Both the position numbers and the translations under genes were made by a program. From the NCBI GenBank assembly GCA_022843025.1, contig JALHOL010000002.1, forward strand, positions 124,001 through 188,000: 64,000 nt of DNA. Direction: 5' to 3'. Below are positions 18,197 to 27,632 of this stretch, piece by piece; the first letter of the stretch is position 1; each line of letters opens with the position of its first letter. The notes under the pieces are model-generated. The model was not told where the DNA came from. It saw only the letters and a list, made by a program, of their open reading frames with translations, and did no database searches. Origin of the DNA: Paracoccaceae bacterium. Lineage in GTDB: Bacteria; Pseudomonadota; Alphaproteobacteria; Rhodobacterales; Rhodobacteraceae.

Positions 18197-18661
18197 CTAT
18201 CCGCCAGCAGCCCCAGAGTTTCCAAACGCGAGCGCATAGTACCTGGCGGATACGATGAACGACAATGCGCCCGAAGTTGCTGCCCACAGGATATTCATCC
18301 TGGAAAAGGGCGGTGAAACCTTTTCTGTGCTCAGTCCGAGAAGCTGAAGAAGGATTGCCAAGCCGGCAACGAGATTGCTCGTGATCTGTGCGATCAGCCC
18401 ATTATTCGTCATGTACGACAGATAAGCGAGCGCAACGCCAACCAGTCCGAAGAACATCGTTTCAAGGACCACAGCCGGGGCTCCCTGCCCATCGGTCATG
18501 TCGCTCAGCAGAGCTTTTGGCGTACGGCGCGCCCAGATCGCGGCACAGCCCGCCACACTAAGGGGCACAATCAAAGGAGGCAGGACTTCAATCAAAGCCT
18601 GAGTAATCTGTTCGGCCGACAGCCACAGTTGATTAAGTATTGAAGGACTTTGCTCTGCCAT
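18197..18661 (-). CDS. Membrane protein of unknown function
   Basis: 154 residues with four hydrophobic stretches (VLPPLIVPLSVAGCAAIW, TMFFGLVGVALAYLSYM, GLIAQITSNLVAGLAILLQLLG, ILWAATSGALSFIVSARYYAL). No family recognised. Base composition is clearly lower in G+C than the neighbours (line 18601-18660 is 28 of 60). It follows the next gene upstream by nine bases on the same strand, so the two form a unit. Confidence 0.65.
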   Translation of the reverse strand: MAEQSPSILNQLWLSAEQITQALIEVLPPLIVPLSVAGCAAIWARRTPKALLSDMTDGQGAPAVVLETMFFGLVGVALAYLSYMTNNGLIAQITSNLVAGLAILLQLLGLSTEKVSPPFSRMNILWAATSGALSFIVSARYYALAFGNSGAAGG

Positions 18662-18670
18662 GGCGCGGTC

Positions 18671-19156
18671 TCACCTCGTCCGGCAATCGTCAGTTCTTGC
18701 ACAAAGGGTCGAAGCCACCTCAAGCTCCGTGAACCTTTTGCTGTTCATGGTCCTCAACTCCGCCTCGAGTTGCCAGAGCGGGGACGTGTCCTTGTTCTTC
18801 GCGTCGCAGAGTTCACGCTCATCTGCGATCGCTTCGATATGCTCGGCATACTCATTGGGCGACAGTTCGCCACGTGCGTTTCGTTTGCTTATGAAACGTT
18901 CGAACTCTTTGACCTGCCGACAGCGCTCTAGGATTTCTTGCTGCCAGCCAGCAATGACCTCTTGTTCATATCGGCTGATCGCGTTTCCGTATCGACGCAG
19001 CGCGGTCATTGCGTTTTCTGCCGGAAACTCGGGATAGGCTCCGAAAAGCTGCTCACGTTTCTGAACAAGGTCTACTTTAGGGGGAAGCAAAGGGTCGGCG
19101 GCATCAGCCGGTACACCGATAAGAACAAGAGCCAAGGCTGCCGAAAAGATACGCAT
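18671..19156 (-). CDS. Secreted periplasmic protein of unknown function
   Basis: 161 residues with a Sec signal peptide (MRIFSAALALVLIGVPADA, cleavage probably after ADA) and a highly charged, mostly helical mature part with four cysteines (ERCRQVK, ELCDAK, TLCARTDDC), which could form two disulphides. The alternation of charged residues suggests a helical-hairpin or LprI-like fold, but I cannot name a family. It is the first gene of the low-G+C pair with the membrane protein at 18197-18661. Confidence 0.65.
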   Translation of the reverse strand: MRIFSAALALVLIGVPADAADPLLPPKVDLVQKREQLFGAYPEFPAENAMTALRRYGNAISRYEQEVIAGWQQEILERCRQVKEFERFISKRNARGELSPNEYAEHIEAIADERELCDAKNKDTSPLWQLEAELRTMNSKRFTELEVASTLCARTDDCRTR

Positions 19157-19240
19157 GGGTCACCGATTACAAACACCGGGTGCCACCATGGCCTTTGGTA
19201 AACGATTCCTCAACTTCTTCGTGTATTGCGCCTCCGCCCC

Positions 19241-21799
19241 TCACACCCCCCGCATCCGCCCGACCATTTCCCCCAGATCCCGGCTCAGTCCCGGTGTGCC
19301 GGCCATCCGCGCCAATTCCCCCTGCACCATCGCCTGCCGGTCCGCATCATAGCGCGGCCAGGTGTCAAAGGCGGTGGACATGCGCGCCGCCGTCTGCGGG
19401 TTCAGCGGATCAAGCCGCAACAGCCAATCCGCGATCAGCCGATACCCCGCGCCCGAAGCATGGTGGAACCCGGCATGATTGGCCGACAGCGCCCCGATCA
19501 CCGACCTGAACCGGTTTGGATTCTTCCAGTCAAAATCCTTGTGCCGGGTCAAACCCTCGGTCACCTCTGCGGCACGGTCGGGATGGGCCAGCATGATCTG
19601 CAACGCAAACCACTTGTCCATCACGTTGCGATCCCCCGCCCAGCGCGCCTGAAACAAGCCCAATTCCGCCTGCCCCTGCCCGATGTCCAGCAGCGCCGAC
19701 AGTGCACCCACCTCTTCGGTCATGTTGTTTGCCGCGCGATAAGCGGCCCCCGCCGCCCGCCCGCCATCCACCCGCGTCAGCAAGGCAAGCGCCGCTATGC
19801 GCAGCGCCCTCCGCCCTGCCGCACGGGCATCGGGGGTAAACGGCCCCGGCTCCGCCAGCCCGTCAATCAGCGCGGGCAATTGCCCGCCCAACCGCCCCGC
19901 CAGCGCATCGCCCATCCGCCGCCGCGCCGCCCAAATGCGCGCCGGATCAGGCGTGATCCCCGCGGCATGCAGCGTCGCCGCCATGTCATCCTCGCCCGGC
20001 AGGCGCAGCGCCAGCGCGCGGAACGCCGGGTCCAGCGTTTCGTCAAAGGTCACGCGGGCGATGGCATCCAGCCAATCCGGGCCGGGTGCCGCATCCTCCG
20101 TCACCATCTGCATCAGCAGATCCTTGGCCAGCGCGCGCCCCGCCTCCCATTTGTTGAACGGGTCGGTGTCATGGGCCAGCAGGAAGGCCCGCTCTTCGGG
20201 GCTCACCTCGCGCTCCAGGATCACTGGCGCGGAAAAACCCCGCAGGATGGATGGGATCGGCCGCGTTGCGGCGGGAAAGCGGAAACTCTGCCGCGTCTCC
20301 GTCAATTCCAACACGGTTGTCGGCAGCACTTCATCCCCATTCGGGTTCAGCAAACCCACCGCCACGGGGATCACCTTCGCCCCCTTCTCCGGCTGTCCCG
20401 GCGTGGCGGGGTTCTCCTGCTCCAGCGTCAGGGTATACGTCGCCCCGTCCCAATCTTCCCACACCTTCACGCGCGGCGTTCCCGCCTCCGTGTACCAGCG
20501 TTTGAACTGGGTCAGATCGCGCCCCGTCGCATCCTCGAACACCTTCAGCCAATCCTCAATCGTCGCCGCCTCGCCGTCATGGCGGTCGAAATACAGGTTC
20601 AGCCCCTTGGCATAGCCCGCATCCCCCACCAACCGCTTCAGCATCCCGATGACTTCCGCGCCCTTCTCGTAGATCGTGGCGGTGTAGAAATTGTTGATTT
20701 CGACATAGCTGTCGGGCCGCACCGCATGCGCCAGCGGCCCGCCATCTTCGCGGAACTGCCGCGCGCGCAGCATTAGCACATCTTCGATCCGCTTCACGGC
20801 ATGGCTGCGCATGTCGCCGGAAAACTGCTGATCGCGGAACACGGTCAACCCTTCCTTCAGGCACAGCTGGAACCAATCCCGGCAGGTGATCCGGTTGCCG
20901 GTCCAATTGTGAAAATACTCATGCGCGATGATCGCTTCGATGCGGCCGAAATCATCATCCGTCGCCGTCTCGGGGCTGGCCAACACGAATTTGGAGTTGA
21001 AGATGTTCAGCCCCTTGTTCTCCATCGCGCCCATGTTGAAATCATCGACGGCCACGATGTTGAACACGTCCAGATCGTATTCGCGGCCATACACCTGCTC
21101 ATCCCAGCGCATGGACCGGATCAGACTGTCCATCGCATAGGCGCAGCGGTCCTGATCTCCGTCGCGCACCCAGATGTTCAGCGCCACCTCGCGCCCCGAC
21201 ATGGTTCGGAACGGCGCGGAATGTGCCACCAGATCGCCCGCCACCAGCGCGAACAAATAGGCAGGCTTGGGCCAGGGATCATCCCATTCCGCCCAGCCCG
21301 CGCCGTGCCCCACCGGGTTGCCGTTCGACAGCAAGACCGGCAGGTCCGCCTCCACCCGCACCCGGAAAGGCGCCATGACATCGGGCCGGTCCGGATAGAA
21401 GGTGATCTTGCGGAACCCCTCCGCCTCGCATTGCGTGCAATACATGCCCCTCGACATGTACAGGCCTTCCAGCGCGGTATTCGCCTCCGGCGCGATCTCC
21501 ACCTCGGTTTCCAGCGTGAATGGCCCGTCCGGCAACAGCGCGGCCGGGATCGTCAGACCCGTCGCATCCGGGGTCAACGCCACTTCCTGCCCGTCGATCC
21601 GCGCCGCGATCAGGCGCAGCCCTTCCCCATCCAGCCGCAGGTCATGCCGTCCAGGCCGCGCCGGGTTGGGCGACAGGCGCAGTTCCGCTCCAACCCGCGT
21701 GGCCATGGGCGCAAGGCGAAAGCTCAGCGCCACCCCCTCCACCCGATGGGTGAACGGCTGATACTCGGCAAGATGCACGGCGCGCGACTGGTCGGTCAT
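19241..21799 (-). CDS. pepN: Aminopeptidase N (M1 family)
   Basis: Zinc metallopeptidase removing N-terminal residues from peptides in the cytosol. The 852-residue protein has the exopeptidase motif GAMENKGLNIFNSK and the zinc motif HEYFHNWTGN near residue 294, with the third ligand in KEGLTVFRDQQFS. The C-terminal helical Ig-like and super-helix domains are complete. It lies 58 bases after a histidine kinase gene on the same strand. Confidence 0.95.
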   Translation of the reverse strand: MTDQSRAVHLAEYQPFTHRVEGVALSFRLAPMATRVGAELRLSPNPARPGRHDLRLDGEGLRLIAARIDGQEVALTPDATGLTIPAALLPDGPFTLETEVEIAPEANTALEGLYMSRGMYCTQCEAEGFRKITFYPDRPDVMAPFRVRVEADLPVLLSNGNPVGHGAGWAEWDDPWPKPAYLFALVAGDLVAHSAPFRTMSGREVALNIWVRDGDQDRCAYAMDSLIRSMRWDEQVYGREYDLDVFNIVAVDDFNMGAMENKGLNIFNSKFVLASPETATDDDFGRIEAIIAHEYFHNWTGNRITCRDWFQLCLKEGLTVFRDQQFSGDMRSHAVKRIEDVLMLRARQFREDGGPLAHAVRPDSYVEINNFYTATIYEKGAEVIGMLKRLVGDAGYAKGLNLYFDRHDGEAATIEDWLKVFEDATGRDLTQFKRWYTEAGTPRVKVWEDWDGATYTLTLEQENPATPGQPEKGAKVIPVAVGLLNPNGDEVLPTTVLELTETRQSFRFPAATRPIPSILRGFSAPVILEREVSPEERAFLLAHDTDPFNKWEAGRALAKDLLMQMVTEDAAPGPDWLDAIARVTFDETLDPAFRALALRLPGEDDMAATLHAAGITPDPARIWAARRRMGDALAGRLGGQLPALIDGLAEPGPFTPDARAAGRRALRIAALALLTRVDGGRAAGAAYRAANNMTEEVGALSALLDIGQGQAELGLFQARWAGDRNVMDKWFALQIMLAHPDRAAEVTEGLTRHKDFDWKNPNRFRSVIGALSANHAGFHHASGAGYRLIADWLLRLDPLNPQTAARMSTAFDTWPRYDADRQAMVQGELARMAGTPGLSRDLGEMVGRMRGV

Positions 21800-21857
21800 G
21801 GAACACTCCCTTTGACCGGCAAGCTATGAAGCAGGACGGGCGAAGGCAATGCACGCC

Positions 21858-23951
21858 CTAGGCCAGCTGCAGATACAGCGTAAAGGTCGATCCCTGCCCG
21901 GCCCGGCTTTCAAAGCCGATCTCGGCCCCGATCAGATCGGCCAGACGGCGGCAGATCGCAAGGCCGATCCCGGTGCCGCCGATGGTGCCGTTTTCATGGC
22001 CCAGCCTGTCAAACGGGGTGAACAGTCGCGGCTGCATCTCTGAAGCAATCCCGATCCCGGTATCACTGACCCGGATCGCCATTCGCCCCGCCTCCACCGC
22101 CAAAGACACGGTCACGCTGCCGCCCTCGCGGTTGTATTTCACACCGTTGGCCACCAGATGCGCAACGATCCGACGGACAATCTCTGCATCCGTCTTCACC
22201 AATGGCGGCGATGCAGAGGGTTCTTCCAGCCGGACCGTTACCCCCTTCGGCGCGTTTGGCGGCACTTGGACGCTGGCCACCGCCTGCCGCAGGCTGGGCA
22301 GCACATCCAGCGGCAGCAGGCTGTGCAGCACTTCGCCCTGCTCGATCCGGCTCAGTTCGATCACCCCGTCGACCAGTTGCAAAAGCTGCCATCCCGCCGC
22401 CGAAATCGCCTGCACCTGCCGCTGATCCTCGGGCGCAAGCGGGTGCACGGTCGAAGAGGACAGCAGATCGGAATAGCCGATGATCGCATTCAGCGGCGTA
22501 CGGAACTCGTGGCTCATGGCCGAAAGAAAGCTCGCCTTCGCGCGGCTCGCGGCCTTCAGCTTGTCGCCCATCGTCACCAGATGATCGCCCACGGTCTGCA
22601 ATTCCGCCACCGCATAGCGGTGGCCCGGCGGCACACTGCCCCCGGCGGCGATCTGGCCCATCTTGCGCTCGATCTCGGCCAGCGGTTCGGCCACCCGCGC
22701 CGACATGGCAACCGACCGCCGCCAGAGGAACAGGAGGAACCCCAGATAGAACAGCACCAATATCGCCAGCATCCCCTGACTGACCAGCGCCAGCTGCTCG
22801 CGCAGTGTGGTGGCCCCCGACAGGATGCTGCTTTCGCTTGTCAGAACGATCAGCTTCCATTGCGGCCCCGCAATCGTGGCCCAGGCGGCGATCATCGGGC
22901 GGCCCAGATCCACCGTGCTCTGCCCCTCGGGCGCGGATTGCAACGCATCAGCCACGCTGAACAGTTCGGCCCGTCGGTACAGGTTGAAACTGTCGGGCTT
23001 GAACGTGTCTTGAAGGATCGCTTCGCTGTAGCTGTGCTCGATCAGCGCGGTCACCCCCAGATCGCTCTCTCCCGCCGGGGGCAGCGCCAGAATGGTGCCA
23101 TCGCGGCTGACAAGGATCGCATAGCCATCGCCTTCCAGTTCGATGTCCAGCACATCCTCGACGATGGTTCCGATGGTCACATCAATGCCCACCACCGCCT
23201 CAAGCTTGGCCTCCCCCCCATCCCCGCCGCCATAGACAGGGGCAATGGCCGACACCATCCAGCCCGCCCCGGCCGGATCAAGATAGCTGTCGGTCCAGAC
23301 CACCGACCGCTTGGGGTTATGGCGGGCATCCGCCTCGTAATAGAAATTGTAGCTGGGAATATCCATTTTTGGCGGATAGATCGCCAGCACATCGAACCAG
23401 GGATAGATGCGGTTCAGGCTGTCATGGGTGTTGACATAGACCTGCTGAATCAGCGGATCACTTTCCGTGATCGACCGCATGATCGGGTCCAGCCGCGCGG
23501 TGCGCCAGACCTTGTCCTGTTCCACAGGCCCCACCGGGACGATCCCGCTATAAAACACCGCCGACCCACCGGTATCTTCGGTGCTGTAGAACACCCCGTC
23601 AGGCGACGTGGCATGGCGGGCCTTGTCGGCGGCGCTCACATCCGTGGCCGGTGTCGCCAAAGCCCGCGCCGTTTCCCCGGCATAGATGCGGGTCAGTGCC
23701 GCAATGGTCTCCAGCCGCCGCGCAATGACCTCGGCCTCGCGGCGCGAGGCGGCACGCAAAGCCTCGGTCGATACTTCGGTGATGGCGGTGGCGCTGCGAT
23801 CATAGACCACCCGGCTGGTGCCCCAATAGAGCCCGACAAAGGTCAATTCGATCAGCAGCAGCGGAACCAGCGCGGCCCGCAGATAGGACCGCCACAGCCA
23901 TGTCTTCAGCTGCGGAGGTCCGTGCTTGCCAATCCCTTTTGCGTCCTGCAT
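21858..23951 (-). CDS. Membrane sensor histidine kinase with double-Cache sensor
   Basis: 697 residues. TM1 lies near residues 24-44, then a periplasmic sensor of about 350 residues with Cache features (IYPWFDVLAIYPPKMDIPSYNFYYEA, and LVSRDGTILALPPAGE), TM2 (GMLAILVLFYLGFLLFLW), a HAMP-like linker, HisKA with MSHEFRTPLNAIIGYSDLL (phospho-acceptor His), and HATPase_c with DTGIGIA and GTGIGLAICRRL. No receiver domain is fused and no response regulator gene is adjacent, so it is an orphan kinase here. A small-molecule ligand (amino or carboxylic acid in known dCache proteins) is likely but unidentified. Confidence 0.9.
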   Translation of the reverse strand: MQDAKGIGKHGPPQLKTWLWRSYLRAALVPLLLIELTFVGLYWGTSRVVYDRSATAITEVSTEALRAASRREAEVIARRLETIAALTRIYAGETARALATPATDVSAADKARHATSPDGVFYSTEDTGGSAVFYSGIVPVGPVEQDKVWRTARLDPIMRSITESDPLIQQVYVNTHDSLNRIYPWFDVLAIYPPKMDIPSYNFYYEADARHNPKRSVVWTDSYLDPAGAGWMVSAIAPVYGGGDGGEAKLEAVVGIDVTIGTIVEDVLDIELEGDGYAILVSRDGTILALPPAGESDLGVTALIEHSYSEAILQDTFKPDSFNLYRRAELFSVADALQSAPEGQSTVDLGRPMIAAWATIAGPQWKLIVLTSESSILSGATTLREQLALVSQGMLAILVLFYLGFLLFLWRRSVAMSARVAEPLAEIERKMGQIAAGGSVPPGHRYAVAELQTVGDHLVTMGDKLKAASRAKASFLSAMSHEFRTPLNAIIGYSDLLSSSTVHPLAPEDQRQVQAISAAGWQLLQLVDGVIELSRIEQGEVLHSLLPLDVLPSLRQAVASVQVPPNAPKGVTVRLEEPSASPPLVKTDAEIVRRIVAHLVANGVKYNREGGSVTVSLAVEAGRMAIRVSDTGIGIASEMQPRLFTPFDRLGHENGTIGGTGIGLAICRRLADLIGAEIGFESRAGQGSTFTLYLQLA

Positions 23952-24153
23952 CTGATCAACACGCTCCGGAAAAGGCGTTCCTCAAGAAAAACAGTGGATC
24001 ACATACGACACATTGCCCTGTGGCAACAGGATCATGCGAAGTGTCGCATTGTCGTTGGCAAGTGGACACCCATCCTTACGCATAGGTCTGTGCCCCGGCT
24101 TTTCCCCACGCGGGGGCTTTACGAATCTGCCGGGGTGGATAGATAAATGTTCC

Positions 24154-25671
24154 ATGAATGTTCTCATCTGGTTCAAACGCGACCTGCGCCTCCATGACCA
24201 CCCCGCCCTTGCCGCCGCCGCGGCCACGGGGGCGGTACTGCCGCTCTATATCGTGGAACCCGATCTGTGGCGGCAGACCGATGCATCGGCCCGGCAATGG
24301 GATTTCATCGCCGACTCGCTGGCCGATCTGCGCGCCGACCTGGGCAGCCTTGGCGCGCCTCTGGTGGTGCGCATGGGCGACGCGGTTCAGGTGCTGGACC
24401 GGCTTTGCCGCCAGCACCACATCGCCCGCATCTTCAGCCATGAAGAAACCGGCAACCTCTGGACCTATGCCCGCGACCAGCGCGTCGCCGCCTGGGCGCG
24501 CGAGGCGGGGGTGATCTGGCACGAACTTCCCCAGCAGGGCGTCATCCGCCGCCTGCCCCACCGCGACGGCTGGGCCCGGCGTCGCGATGGCTTTGTCGCC
24601 GCCCCGCAAATCCCCGCGCCTCTCGCGCTCAATCCGGTGGCCGGTGTGGAACCCGGCGCAATCTCCACCGCCCGCGCCCTGCGCCTGCCCGATGATCCCT
24701 GCGCCCATCGCCAACAGGGCGGGCGCGCACAGGGCCTGATCCTGATGGACAGCTTCCTCACCCAGCGCGGCGAAGGCTACCGCGCCGCCATGTCCTCACC
24801 CGTCAGCGGCGAACGCGCCTGTTCCCGTCTTTCGGCGCATCTGGCGCTCGGCACGCTCTCATCGCGTGAGGTGGTACAGGCCGCCACGGCGCGCACGGCG
24901 GAACGCCCCGGTGGGCGCTGGCCCGGCGCCTTGGCCAGTTTCCAAAGCCGGATGGCCTGGCGCGACCATTTCATGCAGAAACTGGAATCCGAACCCGCCA
25001 TCGAGGTTCGCGCCCTGCACCGCGCTGCAGATGCCCTGCGCCCGCGTGAACCCGATGCGCTCCGGCTGGCCGCATGGCAGGCGGGGGAAACCGGGATGCC
25101 TTTCCTTGACGCCTGCATGCGTTATCTGCGCGCCACAGGTTGGCTCAATTTCCGGATGCGCAGCATGGTGATGGCCGTGGCCTCTTACCACCTCTGGCTG
25201 GATTGGCGGGCCACAGGGGCGGTGCTGGCACGCCGCTTCACCGATTACGAACCCGGCATTCATTGGCCGCAGGTGCAAATGCAGGCAGGCGTCACGGGGA
25301 TCAACACCATCCGCATCTACAACCCCATCAAGCAGGGCCATGATCAGGATCCGACCGGCGCCTTCACCCGCCGATGGGTGCCCGAACTCGCCAGCGTTCC
25401 CGATGCCTTCCTGCAAGAGCCGTGGAAATGGCCCGGCGCGCGCGGCCTGCTCGGGCGGCTCTTTCCCGAACCCATCGTCGATGTCGCAGCCGCCGCCCGC
25501 GCCGCGCGCGATGCCTGCTGGGGCCTGCGCCGCGAACGTGGCCACGCAGCCGAGATGGCCGAGGTCATCGAACGCCACGCCAGCCGCGCCGATCCCCGCT
25601 TCGTCAACGACCGCAGCCCCCGCGCTCCGCGCCGCCACGCGGATGCCGCACAAATGAGCCTCGATCTCTGA
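24154..25671 (+). CDS. Cryptochrome/photolyase-family flavoprotein
   Basis: 505 residues. An N-terminal antenna-binding alpha/beta domain starts with [19 protein letters not shown], and a C-terminal FAD-binding helical domain contains [38 protein letters not shown] and [13 protein letters not shown]. The segment [18 protein letters not shown] replaces the usual D-AxNxGxWQWxAGTG flavin-site stretch of class I CPD photolyases, so it belongs to a divergent branch; light-driven DNA repair is likely but not certain. The ATG at 24154 begins the conserved N terminus; upstream in-frame codons lie in the divergent promoter region. It is coupled to the DUF2256 gene. Confidence 0.85.
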   Translation: MNVLIWFKRDLRLHDHPALAAAAATGAVLPLYIVEPDLWRQTDASARQWDFIADSLADLRADLGSLGAPLVVRMGDAVQVLDRLCRQHHIARIFSHEETGNLWTYARDQRVAAWAREAGVIWHELPQQGVIRRLPHRDGWARRRDGFVAAPQIPAPLALNPVAGVEPGAISTARALRLPDDPCAHRQQGGRAQGLILMDSFLTQRGEGYRAAMSSPVSGERACSRLSAHLALGTLSSREVVQAATARTAERPGGRWPGALASFQSRMAWRDHFMQKLESEPAIEVRALHRAADALRPREPDALRLAAWQAGETGMPFLDACMRYLRATGWLNFRMRSMVMAVASYHLWLDWRATGAVLARRFTDYEPGIHWPQVQMQAGVTGINTIRIYNPIKQGHDQDPTGAFTRRWVPELASVPDAFLQEPWKWPGARGLLGRLFPEPIVDVAAAARAARDACWGLRRERGHAAEMAEVIERHASRADPRFVNDRSPRAPRRHADAAQMSLDL

Positions 25672-25823
25672 TGGCCAAGATGCGCAAAAAAGGCGACCTG
25701 CCCACCAAGACCTGCGCCTGCTGCGGGCTGCCGTTCACCTGGCGGAAGAAATGGGAAAAGGTTTGGGACGAGGTAAAATACTGCTCCGACCGCTGCCGCA
25801 ACGACGCAAAGCGCAAGTCCTGA
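25671..25823 (+). CDS. DUF2256 zinc-ribbon-like protein
   Basis: 50 residues with two CxxC-type pairs: [11 protein letters not shown] and [11 protein letters not shown], plus the family core TWRKKW. The start codon overlaps the photolyase stop (TGATG), so translation is coupled. DUF2256 genes often sit next to, or are fused with, photolyase/cryptochrome genes, which suggests a shared job; the biochemical role is not known. Confidence 0.85.
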   Translation: MAKMRKKGDLPTKTCACCGLPFTWRKKWEKVWDEVKYCSDRCRNDAKRKS

Positions 25824-25882
25824 AAGGGGTCGCAGTCTTCAGCAGAAAAAGCCCGCTATCGCGACCGTTCCGCCACCCTTCC

Positions 25883-25927
25883 GGACAGGCGTTCCGCCTG
25901 TCCCCTCAGATTTTTCGCAGAAATATC
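25883..25927. repeat. Two dyads between convergent genes
   Basis: GGACAGGC-gttcc-GCCTGTCC (25883-25903) is a likely bidirectional terminator stem. It is followed by GATTTTTC-gca-GAAATATC (25909-25927, one mismatch), which is nearly identical to the dyad at 62180-62198. Confidence 0.6.
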
Positions 25928-25934
25928 GTCCCCC

Positions 25935-26813
25935 TCAGGCCGCACCCACCATCGCCGCCAGCTTGCCCAGCGTCTGCTGGCCCAAAGCCTCGGCCCCGAA
26001 GCCGCGCGCGTCTTCCCATTCCTTGCGCGTCGCCATGACCATGCACAGCGTCACCCGCGTCGCGCCCTCCGCATCCTCGAACGCCGCCCAGGCATCCGCA
26101 TGTTTCGGCCCGTTCTCGCCCCACAGCAGCGCATAATCCAGCCGCGCCTCGGGGATCACCCGGCCATAGCGGTGGTGATTGGGAAAGACGGTGCCATCCG
26201 GGGCGATCATGTCGAACACCCATTCCCCGCCCTCGCGCAGGTCAATCCGCTGCGTCCGGCAGGAAAACCCGTCCGGCCCCCACCATTTCGGCAGCGACTC
26301 CGCATTCATCCAGGCGCCCCAGACCGCCGCACGCGGCGCTTGGATCACCCGCGTCAGCATCATCATCCGTCCGGCCACCCCGGCCATATTGTCCAGCCCG
26401 GCACCAAACCCCGCGCGATAGCCCGCCGCCATGTCCTGCGCCAGATTGGACAATTGCACCGTCACCGACAGCAGGCTTCCCTCGCCCTGTTCTGCCACCC
26501 GCGCCGTCACCAGCGCGGCGGACAGCCGCTCCCCGCCGCTTTCCAGCACCTCATAATTCACGCTGCGCGACCCGGACTGCAAATCCAGCCACCCCACCTC
26601 ACAGCGCACATCCGACTCCCCCGCCACCCGGCAGATGGAAACCTCACGCCCACCGATGCGGGTATCGGCCTCGACAAACTCGACCGCCACCTCGGGCGCA
26701 GGCGCCGCCCAGATCGCCCGCGCGGCGGGCGCGGTCCAGGCCTGCCACAGCGTCGCCGCCGGGGCATCAACCTTGCGCTCGAATGTCAGGGTCGCGCACT
26801 GCAGATCACTCAT
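25935..26813 (-). CDS. Tandem SRPBCC (AHSA1-type) domain protein
   Basis: 292 residues made of two START-like ligand-pocket domains of the Aha1/SRPBCC type. The first half (about 1-145) begins TFERKVDAPAATLWQAWTAP. The second half begins LTRVIQAPRAAVWGAWMNAESLPKWWGPDGFSCRT, the classic start of such domains. The start overlaps the stop of the upstream SRPBCC gene (ATGA), so the ArsR-SRPBCC-SRPBCC set forms one operon. Ligand unknown. Confidence 0.85.
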   Translation of the reverse strand: MSDLQCATLTFERKVDAPAATLWQAWTAPAARAIWAAPAPEVAVEFVEADTRIGGREVSICRVAGESDVRCEVGWLDLQSGSRSVNYEVLESGGERLSAALVTARVAEQGEGSLLSVTVQLSNLAQDMAAGYRAGFGAGLDNMAGVAGRMMMLTRVIQAPRAAVWGAWMNAESLPKWWGPDGFSCRTQRIDLREGGEWVFDMIAPDGTVFPNHHRYGRVIPEARLDYALLWGENGPKHADAWAAFEDAEGATRVTLCMVMATRKEWEDARGFGAEALGQQTLGKLAAMVGAA

Positions 26814-27292
26814 TGCCCCAACCCTTGCGCATAGGCCTCCAACTGCGTGGCCACTGTCCCCCACCCGTCATGGAACCCCATGTCGCGGTGCTGCCGCGCC
26901 GTCTCGGCATTGCGATGCCGGGCCACAGCGGTATAGCGCGTCCGCCCCCCACCCAGATCCTCGAACGTCACAATCGCCGTCATGAACGGCTCCGCCGCGG
27001 GCTTCCAGCCTTCGGTGTAAGTATCCGTGAAAACAAGCTTTTCACCCGGAACCACCTCCAGATAGACACCCTTGTTCTCCATCACTGCACCCTCCACGTC
27101 GAATGTGGTGTTGCAGGCTCCGCCCACCCGCACGTCCAGATGGCAGGCCGTCACCTTATGCGGCTTCGGCACGAACCACTGCATCAGGTGCTCCGGCTCG
27201 GTCCAGCAGCGCCAGATCACCGCGCGCGGCGCTGCCAGTTCGCGCACCAGCACCAGATCAAGGTCGGGGTCCAGATCATCCGTCACGGCCAT
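26810..27292 (-). CDS. SRPBCC (AHSA1-type) domain protein
   Basis: 160 residues, single domain with the family start LVLVRELAAPRAVIWRCWTEPEHLMQWFVPKP and a C-terminal helix (WGTVATQLEAYAQGL) that closes the pocket. GCAGGAGA precedes the ATG, and the gene overlaps the end of the ArsR gene by 17 bases. These ArsR/AHSA1 operons are common in proteobacteria but their ligands are mostly unknown. Confidence 0.87.
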   Translation of the reverse strand: MAVTDDLDPDLDLVLVRELAAPRAVIWRCWTEPEHLMQWFVPKPHKVTACHLDVRVGGACNTTFDVEGAVMENKGVYLEVVPGEKLVFTDTYTEGWKPAAEPFMTAIVTFEDLGGGRTRYTAVARHRNAETARQHRDMGFHDGWGTVATQLEAYAQGLGQ

Positions 27293-27623
27293 TCTCCTGC
27301 ATCAGTTTCATCACATAGTCATCCAGACGGTCCAGCCGCCCTTCCCAAAGCGCGCGCTGCGCCTCCATCCAGTCGCGCGCAGGGGTCAGCGCCGCCGGCA
27401 CAAAGGCACAGGTCCGCACCCGCCCATCCTTCGCCGTCGTAATCAACCCAGCCGCCTCCAACACCGCCAGATGCCGCAGCACCGTGGGCAGGCGCAGCCC
27501 GGTGGGCGCCGCCAGTTCCGTCACTGCCGCAGGTCCCGCCGCCAACCGTGCCAGCATCGCGCGCCGCGTCGGATCGGACAGCGCGTGAAACAGCAACGAA
27601 AGGTCAGGATCATGCTTAGCCAT
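27276..27623 (-). CDS. ArsR-family winged-helix regulator
   Basis: 115 residues. HTH core: LFHALSDPTRRAMLARLAAGPAAVTELAAPTGLRLPTVLRHLAVLEAAGLI; no obvious metal-binding cysteines, so it is unlikely to be a metal sensor. First gene of the SRPBCC operon. The ATG at 27623 is chosen; a GTG at 27638 is in frame. A palindrome, CTTAGC-N6-GCTAAG, spans this start, which suggests autorepression and a leaderless or very short 5' end. Confidence 0.85.
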   Translation of the reverse strand: MAKHDPDLSLLFHALSDPTRRAMLARLAAGPAAVTELAAPTGLRLPTVLRHLAVLEAAGLITTAKDGRVRTCAFVPAALTPARDWMEAQRALWEGRLDRLDDYVMKLMQENGRDG

Positions 27624-27632
27624 ACAGCTAAG
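27615..27632. promoter_or_regulatory. Probable operator of the ArsR/SRPBCC operon
   Basis: Inverted repeat CTTAGC-N6-GCTAAG overlapping the ArsR start codon; another half-site ACTTAGCC lies at about 27664-27671. Typical spacing for a small winged-helix dimer. Confidence 0.55.
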
